A stretch of 8,381 nucleotides of DNA, taken from NCBI GenBank assembly GCA_002338515.1, contig DDIL01000122.1, forward strand, positions 1 to 8,381, in the 5' to 3' direction. This stretch comes from Glaciecola sp. UBA1851 (lineage in GTDB: Bacteria; Pseudomonadota; Gammaproteobacteria; Enterobacterales; Alteromonadaceae). The notes beneath the pieces are model-generated. The model ran no database searches, was not told the DNA's origin, and saw only the letters and a list, made by a program, of their open reading frames with translations. The number at the start of each line of letters is the position of its first letter. The first letter of the stretch is position 1. Both the position numbers and the translations under genes were made by a program. Below are positions 1 through 7,500 of the stretch, in pieces.

Positions 1-66
1 TGTCGCAATTTCATGTTTTAGTAACTCGTCTAGGCCTTTTGCAGCAGTAACAATAAATTTATGCAT
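1..66 (-). CDS. rlmL: RlmL (RlmK/L) 23S rRNA methyltransferase, N-terminal 22 codons only
   Basis: The reading frame opens with ATG at 64-66 and leaves the window at base 1 with no stop. The 22 visible residues read MHKFIVTAAKGLDELLKHEI followed by AT. This matches the start of RlmL proteins, where an 'xTAxKGLEELLxxEL' segment leads into the THUMP RNA-binding domain. RlmL methylates N2 of a guanosine in 23S rRNA and in gammaproteobacteria is usually fused to the RlmK m7G methyltransferase; neither catalytic domain is visible here. The start overlaps the last codons of pyrD by 8 nt (59-66), which suggests translational coupling. A weak purine-rich AAAGAA lies upstream inside pyrD. The gene is cut by the window edge, not shown to be truncated in the genome. 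The identification rests on a short stretch but fits the pyrD context. Confidence 0.72.
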   Translation of the reverse strand, partial: MHKFIVTAAKGLDELLKHEIAT

Positions 67-1063
67 TAACGAGTTCTTTTATCAATTTAGGACCAGAGTA
101 AATAAAGGATGAGTATACTTGTAACAAGGTAGCTCCCGCTTCATAGCGTAATTTTGCATCTTCTTCACAACTTATGCCGCCCACACCAATAATGGGAAGT
201 TTACCTGCTAAGGCTTCACTTAAGGTTTTAGTGACGTCTAAACTTTTATTAGTTAGAACAGCGCCACTTAGCCCCCCTGCTTCACCTGCATGCTTATGAT
301 TAGCTACAGGCTCTCTATCTAATGTCGTGTTAGTGGCTATTACCCCATCCATTTCTGTTTGAATAAGGGCACTGGCAATTTCTTTAAGGGCGGCTTCATC
401 ATTGTCAGGTGCAATTTTAACCGCTAATGGTACGTATTTACCGGTCGCACTATGTAATTCAGTTTGCGCTGCCTTTAAACCACTTAATAATGCAATAAGG
501 CTATCACCATATTGTAAGTTTCTTAAGCCTGGGGTGTTTGGAGAGGATATGTTAATTGTAATATATGAAGCATGCTCATACACTTTTTGCATGCAAATTA
601 AATAATCGTCTAACGCGTTTTCTTCGGGTGTATCTTTGTTCTTGCCAATATTGATACCTAATTTACCTTGATATTGGCTGGCTTTTACTTGCTTTACTAA
701 ATAATCTACACCTTTATTATTAAACCCCATACGGTTAATAATAGAACGGTATTCTGGCAAACGAAACAAGCGAGGTTTGGGATTACCACTTTGCGGTTTT
801 GGTGTGGTGGTGCCCACTTCAACAAAACCAAAACCCATCGCGGCAAATGCATCAATACATTCGGCATTTTTGTCTAGCCCAGCGGCCAAACCAATTGGAT
901 TATCGAATGTGAGACCCATGCACTCAATTGGCTTTTTTACCAAGCTTTGTGCATAGGTGTTCTTCAACCAGCTATGCTGGGTCTTATTTAGATACGAAAT
1001 TGAAAAATCATGACTCCATTCTGGATCACATAACAACAACGACTTTTGTACTAATGAATACAC
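59..1063 (-). CDS. pyrD: Dihydroorotate dehydrogenase (quinone), class 2
   Basis: This enzyme oxidises dihydroorotate to orotate, the fourth step of pyrimidine synthesis, using FMN and passing electrons to membrane quinones. The 334 residues match the usual length of gammaproteobacterial PyrD (about 336). An N-terminal helical membrane-association region (about 1-40) is followed by the barrel. Visible motifs are GLAAGLDKN near 58-66 (FMN site), INRMGFNN at 109-116 (substrate loop), INIGKNKDTP near 137-146, NISSPNTPGLR at 171-181 with the class 2 catalytic serine expected at Ser174, KIAPD at 216-220, NTT at 245-247 (substrate) and IIGVGGI at 291-297 (FMN phosphate). The start codon is GTG. An AGGA 6 nt upstream supports it, and the translation aligns with E. 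coli PyrD from residue 1. It lies 33 nt after gdhB with no terminator visible between them and overlaps rlmL by 8 nt. No key residue is missing. Confidence 0.97.
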   Translation of the reverse strand: MYSLVQKSLLLCDPEWSHDFSISYLNKTQHSWLKNTYAQSLVKKPIECMGLTFDNPIGLAAGLDKNAECIDAFAAMGFGFVEVGTTTPKPQSGNPKPRLFRLPEYRSIINRMGFNNKGVDYLVKQVKASQYQGKLGINIGKNKDTPEENALDDYLICMQKVYEHASYITINISSPNTPGLRNLQYGDSLIALLSGLKAAQTELHSATGKYVPLAVKIAPDNDEAALKEIASALIQTEMDGVIATNTTLDREPVANHKHAGEAGGLSGAVLTNKSLDVTKTLSEALAGKLPIIGVGGISCEEDAKLRYEAGATLLQVYSSFIYSGPKLIKELVNA

Positions 1064-1069
1064 GCTTTA

Positions 1070-1073
1070 TCCT
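1070..1073 (-). promoter_or_regulatory. Shine-Dalgarno supporting the GTG start of pyrD
   Basis: On the minus strand an AGGA (within TTAGGATAAAGC) sits 6 nt before the GTG at 1061-1063. The nearest upstream ATG, 16 nt before, is out of frame. This ribosome binding site and the alignment of the N-terminus with PyrD relatives decide the start. Confidence 0.6.
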
Positions 1074-1096
1074 AACCATTTCTACTACCTTATAGT

Positions 1097-4000
1097 TTAA
1101 TGGTTTGCGCTGATACTTAACAGCATCAATTCACGTAAGGCCACAGAAAATTTCGCAAATTCGTGATTATCTGACGTTTTAAACTCAGTCATCATATGTT
1201 GCCAACGAGAAAGCTTCTCTTTGTTATGCTCCATCCATTTTTCTAAAATAGCATCGGCATCTTTATTTTTCGGGTCAGATTGCAATAATACAATAGAAAT
1301 TGCGCGTTGTTGCCAATCTAGCTCTTCGCGATACGATGCACGAGCTAGCGCTTGCCAATGATTAGAAACACTTTGATGATTAATTTGTGTTAAGAACCAA
1401 TGTAGCTCAAATTTATTGCCCAATTGATAATATAGTCGTGCTACGGTTTCCACCGAACGTTTTTCTTGTTCCGCAATTTGTGCTAAATCTAAACTCGAGA
1501 ACAGATTACTTAAGCTTGCAATTTTATATGCCGCCTGGTCAGGCACATTATTTTTTATTAAGTACTGTGTGCGCTGCTCCACTTCTTTCACTTCATCCGC
1601 AACTAGGAATTTAGTTAGATTATTGCTGATAGTAGCGAACGGTTGCTGATACTTAGTAATGGCATCATTAATACTTAAGCCTTTGTCGCCATGCCTAATA
1701 TACCAGCGAACAGTACGCCGTAATATTCTGCGCATTGCATCTAAAATTTCTAACTGAAGCTCGGACGCTATTGTATTATCGAGTTGTTCAACTGTCTCCC
1801 ATAATTCACCCATATTAAAAATGGCTTTCACTATAGAATATGAGTTGCAAATTTCAGTCACGCTTGCGCCTGTTTCCTCTTTAATACGGTGCACAAAGTT
1901 AAGCCCCATATCGTTTACAATTTCATTCGTGACTTTTGTGGCGATTATTTCAGAACGTAACGGATGCTCCTGCATTTCTTTACTGAATTTTTCCCTCAGC
2001 ATTGGTGGAAATGCATTAACTAGATACTGTGAGTAATAATCGTTCTGAGTAATACTAGGAATGTTTAACTCTTCTTTTAATACCATTTTGCCATAAGCGA
2101 TAAGAACGGATAATTCTGGACGTGTCAGCCCTTGCCCCGTTACTACTCTTTCCGAAATCTCGTCATCCGAAGGAATAAACTCTAGCTCTCTATTTAACGA
2201 GCCTGCGCGTTCAAGTTGATGAATAAATCGCAACTGTTCTTTTAACTGTTTCACGCCCATCATTTGTGTAATAGAGATAGATTGTGTTTGTCTGTAGCAA
2301 TCTTGTAGAACAATCTCACCCACATCATCGGTCATATCGTATAAAATTTTGTTACGCTGCTTAATTGTTAAGTCACCATTATTCACAATGGTATTTAGCA
2401 AAATTTTAATATTCACTTCGTTATCTGAGCAATCAACCCCGCCTACATTATCAATGAAATCAGTGTTTACTCGGCCACCATTGGCGGCATATTCAATCCG
2501 ACCTAATTGCGTTAAACCTAAATTACCCCCCTCACCTACAATTTTAGCTTGTACATCTTCCCCATTCACCCTCAGTGAATCGTTTGCTCTATCGCCTACT
2601 TCACTATGCGATTCTTTTTTGCTTTTAACATAAGTACCAATACCACCGTTCCATATTAAATCGACGGGCATTTTAAGCACATTATGAATGAGTTCAGTAG
2701 GTGTCATTGAAGCTTGTCGGGTACCTAACCACTTTTTCATTTCAGGGGATAATTTTATAGACTTTTCACTACGTTTAAAGATGCCACCGCCCTTAGAAAT
2801 AAGTGATTTGTTATAATCGTCCCAAGACAAACTAGGATCTTCAAATAAGCGTTGACGCTCTTTATAAGTCGCCGCTGGATCTGGATCAGGATCGAAGAAT
2901 ATATGCATGTGATTAAACGCACAGACAATTTTAGTCTGCTCTGAAAGCAACATGCCATTGCCAAACACATCACCCGACATATCGCCAATTCCAACACAGG
3001 TAAATGGCGTTGTTTGACAATCAATGCCTATTTCGCGGAAGTGCCGTTTGACTGATTCCCAAGCGCCTCTAGCGGTTATTCCCATTTTCTTATGGTCATA
3101 TCCAACGCTTCCGCCCGAGGCAAACGCATCACCTAACCAGAAATCAAACTCTTCAGAAATCCCGTTAGCAATATCAGAAAAAGTAGCCGTGCCTTTATCA
3201 GCAGCTACTACTAAATAGGGGTCGTCTTCATCTAATCGAACAACCGATTTTGGATGAATTACTTTCCCATCAATGATGTTGTCAGTTATGTCTAGCAAAC
3301 TACGAATAAAAATTTTATAACAAGCCTGCCCTTCTTCTTGCATTTGCTGACGCGTGGCATCAGCGGGCATGCGTTTGCATACAAATCCACCCTTTGCACC
3401 AACAGGTACAATGACGGTATTTTTAACTTGTTGAGCTTTAACAAGACCAAGAATTTCAGTTCTAAAATCTTCCATTCTGTCAGACCAACGTAAACCGCCT
3501 CTTGCAACCTTACCACCACGTAAATGCACGCCTTCAATACGAGGAGAATATACAAATATTTCAAATTTCGGCATAGGTAGCGGCATATCAGGAATGTTTT
3601 CAGGCAACATTTTGAATGATACGTAGGCCTTGATTTCACCGGCTTTCGTTTTTTGGTAGAAGTTGGTGCGTAGTGTTGCATTTACCAAATCTAAATATCG
3701 CCTAAATATGCGGTCATCATCTAAGTTTGAAACATTATCAAGCTTACTTAAAATATTGGCTTCAATGGACTCAACTTTGCTTTTATTGCGTTTTACCGTG
3801 GGGCAAAATTTTTGATGAAACAAATCAATAATTAATTTTGCAATATCCGGATAGCTCGCCAAAGTATTAGCTATATAGTCAATACTAAAAGACGAACCAA
3901 TCTGTCGCATATACTTGGCATACGCTCTTACTATAGTTACTTTTCTACCAGTAATACCTGCGTTTAAAATTAATCGGTTAAAACCGTCGTCTTCTAAATT

Positions 4001-5935
4001 TCCAGCCCAAGTATCTGAAAAGGCTTCTTGGAATAACTCTTGTGCTTTTTCCATATCAAAAGTGGTATGCGCTTTATATAGCATGGTGAAATCCATCACC
4101 CAACTCACATCACCAGATTCAGTTGTCACTTTAAATGGACTTTCATCTACCACACGCAAACCAAAATTCTCGAGCATTGGCAATACATCAGACAAATGAA
4201 TAGGCTCATGCCTGTGATACAGTTTTAGTTTTACTGTATTACTGTTAGCGAGTTCTTCTTGCGGTTTATAAAATAGTATATCGAGTTTGTTTTCATCGTT
4301 AAGCTGTTCTATTCGCTGAATATCTACTAACGCTGCACTGGGTAAATTATGCTCGGCATAACTGCGAGAGAAAGCATTATCATACTTCTTGACCACATCT
4401 TTGCCTAATTCATCTCCATACACAGAAACAAGTTTTGTATTTAGTTTGTCTTGCCACGTTTTTGTTAATTCTACCAAGTTTTTCTCAATTTCATTCACGT
4501 CGATTTCCATACTGTTATCATCAACTCTGGCTATGTAATGAGTTCTCGCGTACACAGACTCTGAAAAATAGGTGGTAAACTCAATATCACCTTTAGCTTT
4601 GAACGACCTTTTTAATAGTGCCTGAGTTTCTCGGCGTAATTGCGTGTTGTATCGTTCACGCGGCACATAAACCATACAAGAGAAGAAGCGTCCAAACGCA
4701 TCTTTCCTGACAAACAACTTCACCATCCCTCTTTCTTGCATTTGGAAAATGCCCATGATGGTTTGCGCAAGCTCTTCATCAGGCGTTTGTATTAATTCAT
4801 CTCTTGGATAGGTTTCTACAATATTTACAAAAGCCTTATATGCATGAGTATTAGGTTCAAACCCTGACAATTCACACATTCTTTGTATCTTTTCTCTTAG
4901 CATAGGCAAATCAGTTGCGCTGCTATTGTAGAAAGAAGCGGAATATAAACCCAAGAAACGGTGTTCACCGCTCACATTACCTTTGTCATCAAACTCTTTT
5001 ATGCCTATGTAATCCATATAAGCCGGACGGTGCACTCTTGATTTTGAGTTAGTTTTTGTGAGCATTAGCGGGTTAGAACTCAGTGCATTATCACGAGCAT
5101 TCGCTGGTACATTAGCCAACACTCTTTCCCTTGCACTAATTGAGTTTTTCATTAAGCCTAGCGAACTATCATCAACTGGGCACCATCTATGATCACCCTC
5201 AATCGCAATTACTTTATAGTAACGATAGCCCATAAGCGTAAAATTATGATCATTAAGCCAGTTTAAAAATGTTTTACCCTGAGATTTAACTTGTGCTGAA
5301 GCTTTACTATTTGATGAATCAAAACCGTTCGTAATTTGTGTTAGTTTATCCCGCATGGGTTGCCAATCAGCCACCGACAGTGACACTTCACTCACTACAG
5401 ATTTTAATTCTTTTACTAAGTTGTTTAGATTTTTAGATTCTGAAATTCTGTCAACTTCAATTAAAAATACCGTTTCTGAAATATGTTTATCTGACCGATT
5501 TTCTTTATCAACAAACTCTGTAACCTGTCCATTGTCATCCCGTTTAAAATGCATTGGTGTATGCAGAATTAGATGCGATGTAAGATTATTTCTATTAATA
5601 GCCATTCGCACAGAATCCACAAGGAATGGCGTATCATCCACAATTATTTGAATAACTGTATGAGAAGACTGCCAACCATGTTTAGCAATTTCTGGATTAA
5701 ATACTTTTATACAGGGGCTAGCGCTATTTTTTTCTTGTAGTAAATTCCATAAGCTCAAGATAGCGCCATATAAATCACTGTCGCTGCGTTCATCCAAATC
5801 GTCAAAAGACATGGTTTTAAGTAATAAATTACCAAATTGAATTACTTTATTAGCTTGGCTTGCATCAACCTTTTCGTTGATGAGTGAAAATACTTTTTCT
5901 AGCAGTACGGAGTGTTGATGGTGGCTGACCGTCAT
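1097..5935 (-). CDS. gdhB: NAD-specific glutamate dehydrogenase, large 180 kDa class
   Basis: This enzyme catalyses oxidative deamination of glutamate to 2-oxoglutarate and ammonia with NAD+ in the cytoplasm, a mainly catabolic role. At 1612 residues it has the expected length for the GDH-180 family (Pseudomonas aeruginosa GdhB is about 1620). The N-terminal half shows ACT-like regulatory segments, roughly at 90-130 (IIVDDTPFLVDSV), 400-480 and 565-640. The catalytic core spans about 740-1280: RGGKVARGGLRWSDRMEDFR at 806-825, PVGAKGGF at 844-851 with the probable catalytic Lys848, DKGTATFSDIAN at 913-924, the nucleotide-binding GIGDMSGDVFGNGM at 982-995, VGEGGNLG at 1133-1140 and NVGGVDCSDNEVN near 1163-1175. 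A helical C-terminal domain fills the rest. No stop or frameshift breaks it. The ATG has only a weak GGGA 8 nt upstream. In relatives of this family, arginine or glutamate catabolism and allosteric effectors control the enzyme; no operator for that can be read here. Confidence 0.97.
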   Translation of the reverse strand: MTVSHHQHSVLLEKVFSLINEKVDASQANKVIQFGNLLLKTMSFDDLDERSDSDLYGAILSLWNLLQEKNSASPCIKVFNPEIAKHGWQSSHTVIQIIVDDTPFLVDSVRMAINRNNLTSHLILHTPMHFKRDDNGQVTEFVDKENRSDKHISETVFLIEVDRISESKNLNNLVKELKSVVSEVSLSVADWQPMRDKLTQITNGFDSSNSKASAQVKSQGKTFLNWLNDHNFTLMGYRYYKVIAIEGDHRWCPVDDSSLGLMKNSISARERVLANVPANARDNALSSNPLMLTKTNSKSRVHRPAYMDYIGIKEFDDKGNVSGEHRFLGLYSASFYNSSATDLPMLREKIQRMCELSGFEPNTHAYKAFVNIVETYPRDELIQTPDEELAQTIMGIFQMQERGMVKLFVRKDAFGRFFSCMVYVPRERYNTQLRRETQALLKRSFKAKGDIEFTTYFSESVYARTHYIARVDDNSMEIDVNEIEKNLVELTKTWQDKLNTKLVSVYGDELGKDVVKKYDNAFSRSYAEHNLPSAALVDIQRIEQLNDENKLDILFYKPQEELANSNTVKLKLYHRHEPIHLSDVLPMLENFGLRVVDESPFKVTTESGDVSWVMDFTMLYKAHTTFDMEKAQELFQEAFSDTWAGNLEDDGFNRLILNAGITGRKVTIVRAYAKYMRQIGSSFSIDYIANTLASYPDIAKLIIDLFHQKFCPTVKRNKSKVESIEANILSKLDNVSNLDDDRIFRRYLDLVNATLRTNFYQKTKAGEIKAYVSFKMLPENIPDMPLPMPKFEIFVYSPRIEGVHLRGGKVARGGLRWSDRMEDFRTEILGLVKAQQVKNTVIVPVGAKGGFVCKRMPADATRQQMQEEGQACYKIFIRSLLDITDNIIDGKVIHPKSVVRLDEDDPYLVVAADKGTATFSDIANGISEEFDFWLGDAFASGGSVGYDHKKMGITARGAWESVKRHFREIGIDCQTTPFTCVGIGDMSGDVFGNGMLLSEQTKIVCAFNHMHIFFDPDPDPAATYKERQRLFEDPSLSWDDYNKSLISKGGGIFKRSEKSIKLSPEMKKWLGTRQASMTPTELIHNVLKMPVDLIWNGGIGTYVKSKKESHSEVGDRANDSLRVNGEDVQAKIVGEGGNLGLTQLGRIEYAANGGRVNTDFIDNVGGVDCSDNEVNIKILLNTIVNNGDLTIKQRNKILYDMTDDVGEIVLQDCYRQTQSISITQMMGVKQLKEQLRFIHQLERAGSLNRELEFIPSDDEISERVVTGQGLTRPELSVLIAYGKMVLKEELNIPSITQNDYYSQYLVNAFPPMLREKFSKEMQEHPLRSEIIATKVTNEIVNDMGLNFVHRIKEETGASVTEICNSYSIVKAIFNMGELWETVEQLDNTIASELQLEILDAMRRILRRTVRWYIRHGDKGLSINDAITKYQQPFATISNNLTKFLVADEVKEVEQRTQYLIKNNVPDQAAYKIASLSNLFSSLDLAQIAEQEKRSVETVARLYYQLGNKFELHWFLTQINHQSVSNHWQALARASYREELDWQQRAISIVLLQSDPKNKDADAILEKWMEHNKEKLSRWQHMMTEFKTSDNHEFAKFSVALRELMLLSISANH

Positions 5936-6241
5936 GTTTAATGTCCCGCGTTAGTTATGTCAAATTAGTTGCACTTGCATTTAGTTAACGACATTTTCCT
6001 AAATTTATTAAGGGTTTACTAGTTAAACTTAACGTATATTTTACATTTTGCATGTTAATTTAGAGAATATGCATAAAAAAGGAACCGCTAGCCTAATTGC
6101 TACATATTTAAGCAAAAATAATTCTATTGCTAATTAAGTGGTTGGATACGATATGACCAGAGAATGGTTTTAACTACCACATTATCATCTTACTAACAGC
6201 CTTTTTTTAACCCATTATCAAATGAAATCCTGGTTACATTC
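5936..6241 (-). promoter_or_regulatory. AT-rich leader and presumed promoter region of gdhB
   Basis: No gene was found in these roughly 300 bases. Since gdhB is the first gene of its block, its promoter should lie here, but I see no sigma-70 pair I would trust. TTGACA occurs on the minus strand at 5958-5963, but a 17-nt spacer would place its -10 box against the gdhB ATG. Near gdhB are three copies of plus-strand TTAGTT (5951, 5965, 5981), a GTTAAC palindrome (5984-5989) and GTTAA-AC-TTAAC (6022-6033). They may be regulatory or simply AT-rich sequence. The minus strand also has GGTTCC followed by six T near 6075-6086, without a convincing stem before it. Confidence 0.35.
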
Positions 6242-6358
6242 TTATTCGTTGGCGTTAATTACCTTAATACTATACTTTGGAATTTCATTATCGTTTGTCA
6301 TCAAAATAAGCCCTTCTGCCTTAGCTTGTGCAATTAACGTCGAACAGTCGGCCGTCAT
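6242..6358 (-). pseudogene. Remnant of a PIN-domain (VapC-type) toxin, C-terminal end only
   Basis: A 38-codon minus-strand frame reads MTADCSTLIAQAKAEGLILM and continues TNDNEIPKYSIKVINANE before TAA. This closely resembles the C-terminal end of VapC-family PIN ribonucleases, whose consensus runs roughly 'DPFDRLLIAQAKxEGLTLVTxDxxIxxYxVxxI'. The conserved LIAQA, EGL, (V/M)T-D and final Y-x-(V/I) elements are all present. PIN toxins are about 130 residues with acidic metal-binding residues in the N-terminal part, and none of that part is visible. A stop codon lies directly before the ATG (6359-6361). In a neighbouring frame upstream, LFD is encoded next to where 'PFDR' should be, so a small frameshifting deletion is likely. 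I saw no antitoxin gene beside it. It cannot make an active nuclease. The match is from family memory, not a search. The 91-codon plus-strand frame over this stretch is read as its antisense shadow. Confidence 0.6.
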
Positions 6359-6488
6359 TTACTGCACTACTTCCGCTTATTTTTTATATTATCTGCCAAA
6401 CAGCATACTTTTTAATGTTGTATCTATCGAATGTGTAATGCCACCACTAAATCTATTTCATCAGTGTGATAGCGTGTTAATTTCTATT
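6359..6488. other. Spacer between PIN remnant and membrane-protein gene, no gene seen
   Basis: If the PIN-domain toxin was once complete, its N-terminal part should map here on the minus strand. I could not recognise it in any frame: stop codons are frequent and no PIN acidic motif was found. Short open pieces exist (for example a minus-strand DEIDLVVALHIR near 6425-6465), but they match nothing I know. The stretch is AT-rich and looks decayed. No terminator with a GC stem and T-run was found for the gene ending at 6489. Confidence 0.4.
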
Positions 6489-6992
6489 TTAATTTAAATG
6501 TTTGTTTATGGCAGAACAAAATTCATTTGGAACTATTAATGAAAAATCTTCGCCCTCTATGGAAAGATGGAAATATCTACCTAACATTTTGGACTCTATA
6601 TAATTTATTTTTGCCTCTTCTCCTATTTTTAGTCTGTCAAATGGCAACTTTATTTGCTTTAAAAAAAAGAAAAAAGGCGGTTCTATAGCAACACTATTTT
6701 CAAGAACCCAAATCTTAGCACCATTGTACAATGATTTACCATTTTCACTGTCAGCGGAATTGCTTAGTTTATAATATAATATGACGGTAAAATCACACTT
6801 GGTTCTAACTGGTTTCAAACACTCATAATTGTTAGTTAACTTTTTCCAGACATAATTATTTCTGGCTACCAAAAGTGAAATAAATATTGAGCCTACCACC
6901 CCAAAGAAAATGATAATAAATATATTTTGCTGCAAAAATGCAATTATAATATCCGACAAAGTATTAACCTCATTTTTATCCACCATTTCCAT
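6489..6992 (-). CDS. Single-pass membrane protein of unknown function; possible orphan immunity partner
   Basis: I do not recognise this 167-residue protein. An acidic or neutral N-terminus (MEMVDKNEVN) precedes a strongly hydrophobic segment at about 24-43 (IFIIIFFGVVGSIFISLLVA), followed by RNNYVWKK, which suggests one inner-membrane helix with the C-terminal part in the cytoplasm. Residues 65-167 alternate charged and hydrophobic residues like a small beta-rich fold. The run AKIWVLENSVAIEPP then IKLPFDRLKI recalls PH-like domains, where a strand pair is followed by an 'IPW/LPF' element; this is a weak resemblance. There are no cysteine pairs or catalytic motifs I can name. The start is uncertain: ATG at 6992 or the ATG at 6986, neither with a good ribosome binding site. 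Both overlap the terminal stop (6976-6978) of the broken gene upstream, which suggests translational coupling, as in toxin and immunity gene pairs. The frame is intact. Confidence 0.65.
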   Translation of the reverse strand: MEMVDKNEVNTLSDIIIAFLQQNIFIIIFFGVVGSIFISLLVARNNYVWKKLTNNYECLKPVRTKCDFTVILYYKLSNSADSENGKSLYNGAKIWVLENSVAIEPPFFFFLKQIKLPFDRLKIGEEAKINYIESKMLGRYFHLSIEGEDFSLIVPNEFCSAINKHLN

Positions 6993-7497
6993 TTAAAACT
7001 TGGAATACATAATCCACAGTGTCTTCGTGAAATTTGAATATATCCTTATTAATATTTCCGCTCAATATTGGTATACTTTTTTGTTCCAGTTACAAATGCT
7101 GCAAATTTAGAAGTATTTACTCCACGCTCTAAAAAAGGCCAACCAGATTCCTCTCCTGTCGGTATTGTGATCGAACCATTCCCCCCGCTATGTCAGCACT
7201 AAAAAAGCACTCTAAACTATTGATACCGCGAATATTATCATTTATTTCGCCAACCAACCTAGCATAAGCTTAGCCTCCCGTCGGCGCACCTATTTCGCCT
7301 TCCAATATTAAAAAAACAGCATAGTTACCTGTAATATCAGACGAAAATGTTAATGAACTAGTTCGTGTTAAGAATGACTTAGTCGAAGACCCACCCACTG
7401 CAATACCACCAGCAACACCTCTTCAATCGCACATTTTGTCAGAAAAATCGAACCATTCATTCCCGGGTGTTAGCCGAGTATCCACCATCCCAATAAT
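6976..7497 (-). pseudogene. Broken glycine-rich gene, C-terminal remnant of a possible secreted or polymorphic-toxin-type protein
   Basis: Protein-like sequence runs through this stretch but is interrupted. The starting frame gives a segment ending NEWFDFSDKMCD, a TGA (7423-7425), then RGVAGGIAVGGSSTKSFLTR and further glycine- and serine-rich sequence to a TAA (7270-7272), then AYARLVGEINDNIRGINSLE. Near the six-G run at 7181-7186 the coding sense moves to another frame, giving GGNGSITIPTGEESGWPFLE and then RGVNTSKFAAFVTGTKKYTN up to a TAA at 7049-7051. It then returns to the first frame with NKDIFKFHEDTVDYVFQVL, ending at TAA 6976-6978. Two in-frame stops and two frame changes make a functional product unlikely. 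The glycine-rich alternating pattern resembles the region near the C-terminus of some RHS-like or other large secreted proteins; this is an inference and no family is assigned. No start codon or N-terminal part is visible. Its end overlaps the start of the membrane-protein gene. Confidence 0.6.
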
Positions 7498-7500
7498 TTA

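Noticed and set aside
3292..3681. 129-codon minus-strand frame inside gdhB
   Set aside because: It is an out-of-frame shadow of the GDH catalytic core, which is intact and well conserved in its own frame. The same applies to the other short frames within gdhB, pyrD and tpm.
5958..5963. TTGACA on the minus strand as a -35 box for gdhB
   Set aside because: A normal 17-nt spacer would put the -10 box over the gdhB start codon, with transcription beginning inside the gene.
6060..6090. Possible intrinsic terminator on the minus strand (GGTTCC then six T)
   Set aside because: Only about three GC-containing base pairs can form before the T-run, too weak for a terminator call.
6222..6497. Plus-strand frame of 91 codons with a hydrophobic, signal-like N-terminus
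   Set aside because: It has no ribosome binding site, its hydrophobicity follows from AT-rich composition, and it lies antisense to the PIN-toxin remnant, whose match to a known family is much stronger. It could be real only if conserved in relatives.
7170..7458. 12-bp direct repeat ATCGAACCATTC at 7170-7181 and 7447-7458
   Set aside because: The copies fall in different reading frames of the broken gene, have no similar flanks, and match no attachment site or transposon end I know. Chance is plausible in biased sequence.
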